DNA of 39,019 bases from an uncultured Acidobacteriaceae bacterium (lineage in GTDB: Bacteria > Acidobacteriota > Terriglobia > Terriglobales > Acidobacteriaceae), in assembly GCA_903828675.1 (NCBI GenBank), contig CAIKND010000210.1:1-39019 (forward strand), given 5' to 3'. This document shows positions 15,612 to 23,383 of the stretch, piece by piece. A model generated the notes under the pieces. The model had not been told where the DNA came from. It saw only the letters and a program-made list of their open reading frames with translations, and made no database searches. The stretch's first letter is position 1, and every line of letters starts with the position of its first letter. Position numbers and translations under genes: made by a program.

Positions 15612-16825
15612 TGACCGATCTTGCAGGCATGCCTACCCTTGAAGCCGCACAAGGGGCCAAAGACCAGCATATGGTCATCAATATGGGCCCTCAGCACCCT
15701 GCCACGCATGGCGTGTTGCGCCTTGTGCTGGAAATCGACGGAGAGATTGTTGTCCGGATCTATCCGGAGATCGGCTATCTGCATACCGGGATCGAGAAGA
15801 CCTGCGAGGCCAAGTTCTACCAGCAGGTGGTGCCGCTGACGGACCGGATCAACTATCTTGATCCGCTTTCAAATAATCTTTGCTATTGCCTGGCCGTGGA
15901 AAAGCTTCTGGGGCTAGAGATGCCGGAGAAAGCGCAGTGGCTTCGGGTGCTTCTGGCGGAGTTGAGCCGCCTGAACTCCCACCTTATCTGGCTGGGCACG
16001 CACGCCATGGATATTGGCGCGCTGACCGTATTTCTTTACACGTTTCGCGAACGCGAAGAGATCCTCAGGATTCTCGAAGGCCTGGCCGGCCAGCGGATGA
16101 TGACCAGCTATATCCGCGTTGGCGGCGTTTCCATGGAGCCTCCGCTGGACTTCTTCGACCGCGTGCAGGCTTTTATTCGCAGCTTCCCGGAGAAGATCGA
16201 CGAGTACTCGAACCTGCTGACCGGCAACCCGATCTTCAGAAACCGTCTGAAGGGCGTGGGCTATCTCTCGGCAGCGGACGCGATCGCGCTGGGCGTAACC
16301 GGCCCGCCGATGCGCGCATCGGGCGTGGACTTTGATCTTCGCCGCGATATGCCTTACTCGAGCTATGAGAAGTTCCAGTTCAATGTGCCCACCTCGACGG
16401 ATGGCGATTGCTGGGCGCGGTACGAAGTTCGGCTCATCGAGATGCGCGAGAGCGTGAAGATTATCCAGCAGGCGCTGGATGGCATGCCGGAAGGGCCGGT
16501 CAAGGCAGACGCGCCGAAGATCGTGCTGCCGGACCGCGAGAAGATGAAGACGCAGATGGAAGCTTTGATCCATCACTTCAAGATTGTGACGGAAGGCTTC
16601 GCGGTTCCACCCGGCGAGGTTTATCAGGGGATTGAAGCGGGCCACGGACAGACCGGGTACTATGTGGTTTCAGACGGAACGGCCAAGCCTTACCGGGTAC
16701 ACATGAGATATCCCTCCTTTGCGACCTTGCAGGCGCTTGAGACGATGTGCAAGGGAAGAATGCTGGCCGATCTGGTGGCGGTAATCGGGTCCATCGATAT
16801 TGTTCTGGGAGAGATTGACCGTTGA
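15611..16825 (+). CDS. nuoD: NADH-quinone oxidoreductase subunit D
   Basis: 404-aa 49-kDa-family subunit that forms most of the quinone pocket together with NuoB. NMGPQHPATHGVLRL (His29 and His33, the beta-hairpin that contacts quinone), the YLHTGIEKTCE motif, NRLKGVGYLSAADAIALGVT and the C-terminal DLVAVIGSIDIVLGEIDR are typical, and the length is normal. The ATG at 15611 overlaps the nuoC stop; GGAGG lies about ten bases upstream. The protein evolved from hydrogenase large subunits but lacks the metal-binding CxxC pairs, as expected for NuoD. Confidence 0.97.
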   Translation: MTDLAGMPTLEAAQGAKDQHMVINMGPQHPATHGVLRLVLEIDGEIVVRIYPEIGYLHTGIEKTCEAKFYQQVVPLTDRINYLDPLSNNLCYCLAVEKLLGLEMPEKAQWLRVLLAELSRLNSHLIWLGTHAMDIGALTVFLYTFREREEILRILEGLAGQRMMTSYIRVGGVSMEPPLDFFDRVQAFIRSFPEKIDEYSNLLTGNPIFRNRLKGVGYLSAADAIALGVTGPPMRASGVDFDLRRDMPYSSYEKFQFNVPTSTDGDCWARYEVRLIEMRESVKIIQQALDGMPEGPVKADAPKIVLPDREKMKTQMEALIHHFKIVTEGFAVPPGEVYQGIEAGHGQTGYYVVSDGTAKPYRVHMRYPSFATLQALETMCKGRMLADLVAVIGSIDIVLGEIDR

Positions 16826-17157
16826 GTAATGTGGGCCTTGATGTTCCCCGAGAACTCTGGGCTGAGCTTTGGGTATCTCTGGGCTCGCTGTTGAGCAGCT
16901 ATACGGCATTGCACGGATTGAACGGCAACCGCCAAGCAGCGGTTGAGTTGGACGAGACAAGTATTGTGGCGCGGTATGGGGGAAAGAGGTTGGCTCTGGG
17001 ACGCGAGGGTGCAATCGTGAAGTGGGCGCGCGAGGATGGAAGCAACGGAACGCTGGAACTGACGGAAGCCGGGCGATTGCGTGGCGAAGCAGGCACAGGC
17101 GAGGAAGTAGAGATGGATATGGCAGCCGAACGGTGGGCGCGGGAGTTGATGCAATGA
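16822..17157 (+). CDS. Small protein of unknown function within the nuo operon
   Basis: 111-aa soluble acidic protein between nuoD and nuoE; I do not recognise its family. It starts with a TTG that overlaps the nuoD stop (a GTG nine bases later is the alternative) and ends with an ATGA overlap to nuoE, so both ends are locked into the operon. Visible features are an N-terminal helix (PRELWAELWVSLGSLLSSYT), a beta-rich middle (AAVELDETSIVARYGGKRLA, REGAIVKWARED, GTLELTEAGRL) and an acidic C-terminal helix (VEMDMAAERWARELMQ). There are no cysteines, so it cannot replace NuoB or NuoI as an Fe-S protein. It might be an accessory subunit or an assembly factor. Confidence 0.75.
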   Translation: MSNVGLDVPRELWAELWVSLGSLLSSYTALHGLNGNRQAAVELDETSIVARYGGKRLALGREGAIVKWAREDGSNGTLELTEAGRLRGEAGTGEEVEMDMAAERWARELMQ

Positions 17158-17669
17158 GCCCGGAGACCATGACCCTGTTTTCGCCCCGGCTGGCGGCGCG
17201 CCTGGACGCGTTGGTCCAGAAGTACCCTGTGAAGCGGTCCGCATTGATTCCCATGCTGCTTTATGCGCAGGACGAGGTTGGCTATCTCTCCGACGCGGTC
17301 ATCTCTGAAGTGGCCGAGCGCATTGGCATCACCGAGCTGGATGTGCGCAACGTAGCCACCTACTACTCGATGCTTCGGTTCAAGCCGGCAGGCAAGTTCA
17401 ACATTCAGGTGTGCACAAACATCAGCTGTATGCTGCGCGGCGGTTACGAGGTCTACGAGCGTTTCCAGGAGGAGCTGGGCATCGGACATAAGGGCGTTAC
17501 CGCAGATGGCGTCTTCTCACTGGAAGAGGTCGAGTGCATCGGGGCCTGCTGCTGGGCACCGGCCATCCAGGTGAACTACGACTTCCACGACGAGCTGAAA
17601 CCGGAGCTTGTACGGGGCATTCTCGACGGCTATCGCTTTCAGGCGGAAGGGAAGGCTCCTCATGCCTAG
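17154..17669 (+). CDS. nuoE: NADH-quinone oxidoreductase subunit E
   Basis: 171-aa thioredoxin-like [2Fe-2S] subunit of the NADH-oxidising module. The four ligands of cluster N1a are seen: Cys87 and Cys92 in VCTNISCML, and Cys128 and Cys132 in VECIGACCWAP. An N-terminal helical domain (LDALVQKYPVKRSALIPMLL) precedes it. The ATG at 17154 overlaps the stop of the previous gene as ATGA; the longer frame upstream is a shadow of that gene. The stop overlaps nuoF by eight bases. Complex with NuoF. Confidence 0.96.
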   Translation: MSPETMTLFSPRLAARLDALVQKYPVKRSALIPMLLYAQDEVGYLSDAVISEVAERIGITELDVRNVATYYSMLRFKPAGKFNIQVCTNISCMLRGGYEVYERFQEELGIGHKGVTADGVFSLEEVECIGACCWAPAIQVNYDFHDELKPELVRGILDGYRFQAEGKAPHA

Positions 17670-18969
17670 GCTTGTCTCTCATCCCGACGAGGTGAAGATC
17701 GTCTCGAGCCGTTTCGGCAAGGGCGCCGCGAATATCGACCGGTATGTCGAATTAGGCGGCTACGCCTCCGCACGAAAGTGCATCGAACAGGGTCCGGACT
17801 GGATTATCAACGAAATGAAGGCGGCCAATTTGCGTGGCCGCGGCGGGGCGGGCTTCTCGGCAGGCATGAAATGGTCTTTTGTGCCGAAGCAATCGGCCAA
17901 GCCGAAGTACGTCCTGGTGAACGGCGACGAAAGTGAGCCGGGAACGTGCAAGGATCACCTGATCTTTCTTCACGATCCGCACGCGGTAATCGAAGGCACG
18001 ATCATTGCCGGCCTGGCGATTGGCGCGAAGACGGGCTTCATTTATCTGCGCGGAGAATACCGGTATCTTCTGGAAATTATGGAGAAGGCGGTCGCCGACG
18101 CTTACGCCAAGGGCTTTCTGGGCAAGAACATTTTCGGTTCTGAGAACGAGTTCCAGGTGATTACGCAAACCGGCGCAGGCGCTTATGAAGTGGGCGAAGA
18201 GTCGGCGCTGATGGAGTCATTGGAAGGTAAACGTGGGGTTCCGCGCATCAAGCCGCCGTTCCCTGCTGTGGTGGGACTTTATGGCGGTCCCACGATTATC
18301 AACAATGCGGAGACCATCGCCACTGTGCCCCATGTGATTGAGATGGGCGCAGAGGCCTACGCAGCCGTGGGTACCGTGCGCAACGGTGGGACGCGCCTGT
18401 TCGGTATCAGCGGCCATGTGGAGCGCCCCGGCGTTTACGAATTGCCCATGGGCTACAACCTCAAGAAGATGGTTTACGAAGTTGCCGGCGGCGTTCGCGG
18501 CGGACGCAAGCTCAAGGCGGTTGTTCCGGGCGGGTCTTCGACGCCGGTGCTGCTGCCCGAGGAGATCGATATCGGCATGGATTTCGACCAGGTCGGCAAG
18601 GCGGGGTCGATGCTTGGCTCCGGCGGAGTTGTGGTTCTTGACGATCAGACTTGCATCGTCGAGTTCGCGCTTCGGACCATCAGCTTTTATCAGCACGAAA
18701 GCTGCGGATGGTGCATTCCCTGCCGCGAGGGTACGGACTGGATCAAGAAGTCGCTCACGCGCTTCCATGCCGGTTTTGGCGAAGCGAAGGACATCGACAA
18801 CATTCAATACCTGGCCGAGAATATGCTGGGCCGCACTTTCTGTCCGCTGGGCGACGCGGCGGCTATGCCAACGCTGGCTTTTGTAAAGAAATTCCGCAAG
18901 GAGTTCGAGGACCACCTGAACGGCAAGCCCTGCCCGTTCGCAAAACATGTTGAGCTAGCCGTTATTTAG
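17662..18969 (+). CDS. nuoF: NADH-quinone oxidoreductase subunit F (NADH-binding)
   Basis: 435-aa flavoprotein where NADH hands its electrons to FMN. The FMN loop LRGRGGAGFSAGMKW (residues 58-71), the NADH/FMN motif GAGAYEVGEESALMESLEG (171-189), and cluster N3 ligands Cys348, Cys351, Cys354 (ESCGWCIPCREG) and Cys394 (TFCPLGDAA) are all present, so it should be active. The ATG at 17662 lies inside the nuoE end; GGAAGG is close upstream. Length is typical. Confidence 0.97.
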   Translation: MPRLVSHPDEVKIVSSRFGKGAANIDRYVELGGYASARKCIEQGPDWIINEMKAANLRGRGGAGFSAGMKWSFVPKQSAKPKYVLVNGDESEPGTCKDHLIFLHDPHAVIEGTIIAGLAIGAKTGFIYLRGEYRYLLEIMEKAVADAYAKGFLGKNIFGSENEFQVITQTGAGAYEVGEESALMESLEGKRGVPRIKPPFPAVVGLYGGPTIINNAETIATVPHVIEMGAEAYAAVGTVRNGGTRLFGISGHVERPGVYELPMGYNLKKMVYEVAGGVRGGRKLKAVVPGGSSTPVLLPEEIDIGMDFDQVGKAGSMLGSGGVVVLDDQTCIVEFALRTISFYQHESCGWCIPCREGTDWIKKSLTRFHAGFGEAKDIDNIQYLAENMLGRTFCPLGDAAAMPTLAFVKKFRKEFEDHLNGKPCPFAKHVELAVI

Positions 18970-18985
18970 AGGGCGCTGGAGACGA

Positions 18986-21310
18986 ATGGCAGACGTAACT
19001 TTCACAGTCGATGGAAAGATTCTCACGGCCCCAGCCGGGACGCTGCTGATTGATGCCTGCCGCAAGGCCGGCATCGAGATTCCCGCCTTCTGTTACTATC
19101 CCGGCTTGTCGCTGCAGGCAGCGTGCCGCATGTGCGTGGTGCGCCAGGAGAAAGTACCCAAGCTGCAGACGGCCTGCACCACTACCGTCGCCGAGGGCCA
19201 GGTTTTTATTACCGAGTCTGCTGAGATTGCGCAGGCGCGCAAGGCTACGATTCAGCTGCTTCTCGGCAACCATCCCCTGGACTGCCCGGTTTGCGACGCG
19301 GGCGGCGAATGCGAACTGCAGGACATGACCTTCAAGTACGGCGCCGGCGAGAGTCTTTACTCAGAGGCCAAGCAACATCGCGAAGAGCAGCAATGGTCTC
19401 CTGCCGTGTTTTATGACCGGCCGCGCTGCATACTGTGTTATCGCTGCATCCGGATGTGCGGCGAAGGCATGGATGTGTGGGCGCTGGGCGTCCAGAATCG
19501 TGGCGTGAACTCGGTCATCGCACCCAATGGTGGCGATCAACTGGACTGCGAGCAATGCGGAATGTGCATAGACGTTTGTCCGGTGGGCGCCCTGACCAGT
19601 GGCAGTTACCGCTACAAGACACGGCCCTGGGAGATGAATCACGTCTCGACGGTCTGCACGCATTGCGCGGACGGTTGCAAGGTCACACTGGGTGTCCGTC
19701 AGGTGAACGGCGGCGCTGAGATCGTACGCGCCGACAATCGCGACAAGAGCGGCATCAACGGTGATTTTCTCTGCGCCAAGGGCCGTTTCGGGTTCGACTT
19801 TGTGGAGAATCCAGAACGGCTGACGACGCCCCTGATTCGTAATGCGCAGGGTAAGTTGGAACCGGCCACTTGGGAGCGGGCACTGCGTTTCGCCGGTGAG
19901 AAGCTCAAGGAAATTCGCGACAGCAAGGGCGGCACGGCCATCGGCGTCGTGGGCTCCAACAGAACCACCAACGAAGAAAACTACCTGTTGCAGAAGTTTG
20001 CGCGGACGGTTCTGCACACCAACAACATTGACCACGAACGGTCGACGGATTATCCGGCCTTTGCCCTGGCCCTTGCAGGGCACGCTGGCAAGACAGCCGG
20101 CCTTGGCGATATCGCCGCGGCACCTGCGATCCTGCTGGTAGGTGGAAATCCGACTGAAGAGCATCCGCTCCTGGCCTGGACCCTGCGTACCAGCGTTCGC
20201 CTGAATCGCGCTCGGCTCTACGTGGCGAATTCCAAAGCCATCAAGCTTGACCGTCAGGCTCGCCTCACACAGGAACTACCGCCGGATGGGTATAAGGACC
20301 TCGCCGCATTTCTTGATCTTGGCGAAGCGGACTTCAGCAAGGCAGTACTCGCTGAGGAGTCCCTCGTGGTTGTCTTCGGCCAGGAGTGCCGCGGGCCGGC
20401 CGTCGCCGACCTGGTTGCATGGGGTCTGAAGCGGCCGAATGTTCGCTTCGCCTACCTCGGCGATCAGGCGAACTCGCGCGGCGCGGCAGACATGGGCCTG
20501 TTCCCGGACTTGCTGCCTGGTTATGTTCCGGTGACGGAGCCTGGTGGGTTTGCGGAATATCCTGGCTTGCCGGCAACACCGGGCAAATCGCTTCCTGCGC
20601 AGTTCGCGGCGGCAGCAACTGGCGAGTTGAGCGCAATGCTCGTCGTTGGCGCCAATCCTGTGTTGGGGCTGGGCGTATCAGCCGAGGCGCTGAAGAACAC
20701 ATTTGTGATTGTGCAGGATCTGTTCCTGACCGAGACGGCTGCCCTCGCCGATGTCGTGTTTACCGCCGTAAGTCTCTACGAGAAGTCCGGCACGGTAACC
20801 AACACATTTGGCGACGTGCAAATGGTAAAGAAGGCGGCAGACCGCGCCGGGGTTAAGTCCGACTTTGAGATTCTGGTTCGACTCGCGGACGCTATGGGCG
20901 CCGATATCAAGACTCTGGTTCCGTTTGGCAAGGGTGGAGTGCTGGCCGATCTGGGCCAGTCTCGCGGCGCACAGGCTGGGGAAGCCGATCGTCACTCCGT
21001 CTGGCTGGCGGCAAACAATCTTGAGCCGCGACTGAGCCCCTTCGATCCGCTTGCTGTACTCGATGAGATCGAGCGGCTGGTTCCTGGCTACAAGCTGGAC
21101 AGGATCAATCTGCTCAGCGGCAACCCGGCGCACACCGAACTGAATTTGACGCCGGGCTTTGTTCCGATCTCCGCCCTGGATGGTTCTGATCTCGCGGTTC
21201 CAACGCACGATGGCCTGTTTACCTCTGGAACGCTGGGCCGCTACAGCCCGGCGCTCAACGAACTTGAACAGCACCAGACTCATGAAGTGGCAGCACCCGC
21301 AGGCGATTGA
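18986..21310 (+). CDS. nuoG: NADH-quinone oxidoreductase subunit G, with an extra [4Fe-4S] motif
   Basis: 774-aa Fe-S subunit. The N-terminal ferredoxin domain binds [2Fe-2S] N1b by Cys36, 47, 50, 64; then His96, Cys100, 103, 109 (HPLDCPVCDAGGEC) form N5. Next come two complete ferredoxin motifs: Cys148, 151, 154, 158 (CILCYRCIRMC) and Cys188, 191, 194, 198 (CEQCGMCIDVCPVGAL). N4 needs only Cys148/151/154 and Cys198; the others make an additional [4Fe-4S] cluster absent from the E. coli and Thermus proteins. Cys224, 227, 231, 263 resemble the N7 site. The rest (about 270-774) is a molybdopterin-oxidoreductase-like domain without obvious cofactor role. The gene begins 16 bp after nuoF. Confidence 0.95.
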   Translation: MADVTFTVDGKILTAPAGTLLIDACRKAGIEIPAFCYYPGLSLQAACRMCVVRQEKVPKLQTACTTTVAEGQVFITESAEIAQARKATIQLLLGNHPLDCPVCDAGGECELQDMTFKYGAGESLYSEAKQHREEQQWSPAVFYDRPRCILCYRCIRMCGEGMDVWALGVQNRGVNSVIAPNGGDQLDCEQCGMCIDVCPVGALTSGSYRYKTRPWEMNHVSTVCTHCADGCKVTLGVRQVNGGAEIVRADNRDKSGINGDFLCAKGRFGFDFVENPERLTTPLIRNAQGKLEPATWERALRFAGEKLKEIRDSKGGTAIGVVGSNRTTNEENYLLQKFARTVLHTNNIDHERSTDYPAFALALAGHAGKTAGLGDIAAAPAILLVGGNPTEEHPLLAWTLRTSVRLNRARLYVANSKAIKLDRQARLTQELPPDGYKDLAAFLDLGEADFSKAVLAEESLVVVFGQECRGPAVADLVAWGLKRPNVRFAYLGDQANSRGAADMGLFPDLLPGYVPVTEPGGFAEYPGLPATPGKSLPAQFAAAATGELSAMLVVGANPVLGLGVSAEALKNTFVIVQDLFLTETAALADVVFTAVSLYEKSGTVTNTFGDVQMVKKAADRAGVKSDFEILVRLADAMGADIKTLVPFGKGGVLADLGQSRGAQAGEADRHSVWLAANNLEPRLSPFDPLAVLDEIERLVPGYKLDRINLLSGNPAHTELNLTPGFVPISALDGSDLAVPTHDGLFTSGTLGRYSPALNELEQHQTHEVAAPAGD

Positions 21311-21381
21311 CGGCAGATTGAATGGGTGACTTGCGTTTGTTCAAAATTGGCAACACTAAGCAGAGAAAAGGCTGAAGGCAA

Positions 21382-22428
21382 GTGACGATTTTAGAGTTTT
21401 TCCTATGGAGCCTGCTCAAGGTGGCCGTGATCACGGTGGTGATGCTGCTCGGCATCGCCTATACCGTGCTGCTTGAGCGCAAGCTCGTGGGTCGCATTCA
21501 GAACCGCTGGGGGCCCAACCGCGTAGGTCCGTTCGGTCTGCTTCAACCGTTGGTAGACGGCGCCAAGTCCTTCCTCAAGGAAGACCTTATCCCCACGGCG
21601 GTTTACAAGCCGCTCTACCTGATCGCGCCGATCATCGCGCTGGGTTGCGCGCTCATCTCGATTGCGGTTGTGCCGTTTGGCGCGCCGAAGATGGGGCCGC
21701 ACGGGATGGATCTGTTTGAGATAGCGGACGTCAACATCGGTCTGCTCGTGATTCTCGGCATCACCTCAGTGGGCGTATACGGCATCGCCCTGGCTGGCTG
21801 GTCGTCGAATAACAAGTACTCGCTGCTGGGCGCGCTTCGCTCTTCGGCGCAGTTGATCAGCTATGAACTGGCCCTGGGTCTCTCACTGGTTGGCGTTGTA
21901 CTTCGCGCCGGATCGCTCAATCTTCGTGCCATTGTCGAACAACAAGCTACGCGTGGGATCGTAACCTGGAATATTTTCGGCGGGTTTCAGTTTGTCGCTT
22001 TCTTCATTTACCTTATGGCCGCGTATGCCGAAACCAACCGCTCACCTTTCGATCTTCCTGAGGCGGAAAGCGAACTGACGGGCGGTTATCACACCGAATA
22101 CAGCTCGATGAAGTTCGCCATGTTCTTCATGGCCGAGTACGGCAACATGATCAACGTGGGGTGTGTGGCCACGCTCTTGTTTCTTGGCGGATGGACAAGC
22201 CCCTTGGGCAATCTGATAGGTCCGCCGCAGAATATCCTGGTCCAAGCGCTCATGCCAATCTTCTGGTTTGTAACCAAGGTCTTCTGCTTTCTGTTCCTCT
22301 ACGTCTGGGTGCGGGGAACCTTGCCCCGCTTCCGTTATGACCAGCTTATGAACTTCGGATGGCGCTACCTGATGCCGCTTGCCATTCTCAACATCGTGGG
22401 AACAAGCCTCTGGCTTGCATACCGTTGA
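21382..22428 (+). CDS. nuoH: NADH-quinone oxidoreductase subunit H
   Basis: 348-aa membrane subunit with about eight helices, forming the membrane part of the quinone channel. Family marks include LLERKLVGRIQNRWGPNRVG, DGAKSFLKEDLIP, the acidic loop SPFDLPEAESELTGGYHTEY and the C-terminal WVRGTLPRFRYDQLM. The start is a GTG at 21382 with GAAGG close upstream. It follows nuoG after 71 bp. In most nuo operons nuoI comes next; here a 104-bp gap with a hairpin and then nuoJ follow. Confidence 0.97.
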   Translation: MTILEFFLWSLLKVAVITVVMLLGIAYTVLLERKLVGRIQNRWGPNRVGPFGLLQPLVDGAKSFLKEDLIPTAVYKPLYLIAPIIALGCALISIAVVPFGAPKMGPHGMDLFEIADVNIGLLVILGITSVGVYGIALAGWSSNNKYSLLGALRSSAQLISYELALGLSLVGVVLRAGSLNLRAIVEQQATRGIVTWNIFGGFQFVAFFIYLMAAYAETNRSPFDLPEAESELTGGYHTEYSSMKFAMFFMAEYGNMINVGCVATLLFLGGWTSPLGNLIGPPQNILVQALMPIFWFVTKVFCFLFLYVWVRGTLPRFRYDQLMNFGWRYLMPLAILNIVGTSLWLAYR

Positions 22429-22442
22429 TTTACAATCGGGGT

Positions 22443-22478
22443 GGATTTGCGGAGCCAGGATTGTCTGCTCCGCAATCC
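22443..22478 (+). other. Strong hairpin inside the nuo operon, between nuoH and nuoJ
   Basis: GGATTTGCGGAGC on the left and GCTCCGCAATCC on the right pair over 12 bp with a single bulged T and an 11-base loop. There is no T-run after it, so it is not a standard terminator. It could be an RNA processing or stabilising site between the NADH-arm/NuoH genes and the membrane-arm genes, or an attenuator. It lies at the point where nuoI normally stands. The rest of the 22429-22532 gap holds nothing recognisable. Confidence 0.6.
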
Positions 22479-22532
22479 ATTCCCATAACCGGCCGGCCTT
22501 TCTTGCGGCTCCAGCCCGTACGCTAGGGAACG

Positions 22533-23063
22533 ATGCACCTGATTCTGTTTCTACTTTTTGCCGGATTTTGCCTGGCCGGAGCCATCAACCTCCTGCTCCA
22601 GAGCCATCCCATTAACAGCGCCTTGTCGCTGGTTGTGGTTATGACCTCGCTGGCCGTTCTCTATCTGCTGCTGGGCGCGGAGTTTCTTGCTGCTGCGCAG
22701 ATCATCGTCTACTCCGGCGCCATCATGGTTCTGTTCACCTTCGTCGTGATGCTGCTGAACGCCGGCCGCGAAGAGCGTACCTTGGGCAGTCGGGCGGCTC
22801 GTGCAGTAGGCTTCCCCGCGGTTGTCGTCATTCTGGGGGTGCTGGCAACACTCATCGTTCATGCACATGGATTGGGCGTCGCCAGCCTGAGCGACGCCAT
22901 CACATCCACGGAAGACCTGAGCCGCGTTCTCTTTCGCGAGCTTTTGCTCCCCTTTGAAGTCACCTCGATCCTGATCCTCATCGCCATTCTGGGTGCGGTT
23001 GCCCTGGCACGGCACGGTGACGGAGAAACCCCTACGAGTGAAGAAAGGACTTCGCCCAAGTGA
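22533..23063 (+). CDS. nuoJ: NADH-quinone oxidoreductase subunit J
   Basis: 176-aa membrane subunit (ND6 family) with about five helices. The conserved pattern is LLLQSHPINSALSLVVVMTS, then LLGAEFLAAAQIIVYSGAIM and VLFTFVVMLLNAG, where the YSGAIMVLFTFVVML segment is the pi-bulge helix linking quinone chemistry to proton pumping. The C-terminal tail after the last helix is short and acidic (GDGETPTSEERTSPK). The stop overlaps the GTG start of nuoK. The start ATG at 22533 has AGGGAA close upstream. Confidence 0.95.
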   Translation: MHLILFLLFAGFCLAGAINLLLQSHPINSALSLVVVMTSLAVLYLLLGAEFLAAAQIIVYSGAIMVLFTFVVMLLNAGREERTLGSRAARAVGFPAVVVILGVLATLIVHAHGLGVASLSDAITSTEDLSRVLFRELLLPFEVTSILILIAILGAVALARHGDGETPTSEERTSPK

Positions 23064-23383
23064 ACTCCATTCTCTCTCAGGAAGTCCCGATCTCCTGGTA
23101 TCTGATGTTGAGCGCCGTGCTGTTTTCGCTCGGCGTGCTTGGCTTTCTCATCAAGCGCAACCTCATCACTGTTTTCATGTCCATTGAGCTGATGCTCAAC
23201 GCCGTGAATCTCTCGTTTGTGACATTCGCCCACCAGTGGCACCAGGTGAGGGGCCAGATCTTTGTCTTCTTCGTGATGATGGTTGCCGCTGCCGAAGCTG
23301 CCGTTGGCCTGGCCATCATCATTGCTGTCTTCCGCGCTCGCGCAACCCTGGCCGTCGACCGTATCGACCTGATGAAACTATGA
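23060..23383 (+). CDS. nuoK: NADH-quinone oxidoreductase subunit K
   Basis: 107-aa subunit (ND4L family) with three transmembrane helices. The two membrane glutamates of the proton path are present: Glu43 in FMSIELMLNAVNLSF and Glu79 in AAAEAAVGLAI. Length is close to the usual 100-105 aa. The GTG start at 23060 overlaps the nuoJ stop as GTGA, and its stop overlaps the nuoL ATG as ATGA, showing tight coupling. Confidence 0.96.
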   Translation: MNSILSQEVPISWYLMLSAVLFSLGVLGFLIKRNLITVFMSIELMLNAVNLSFVTFAHQWHQVRGQIFVFFVMMVAAAEAAVGLAIIIAVFRARATLAVDRIDLMKL

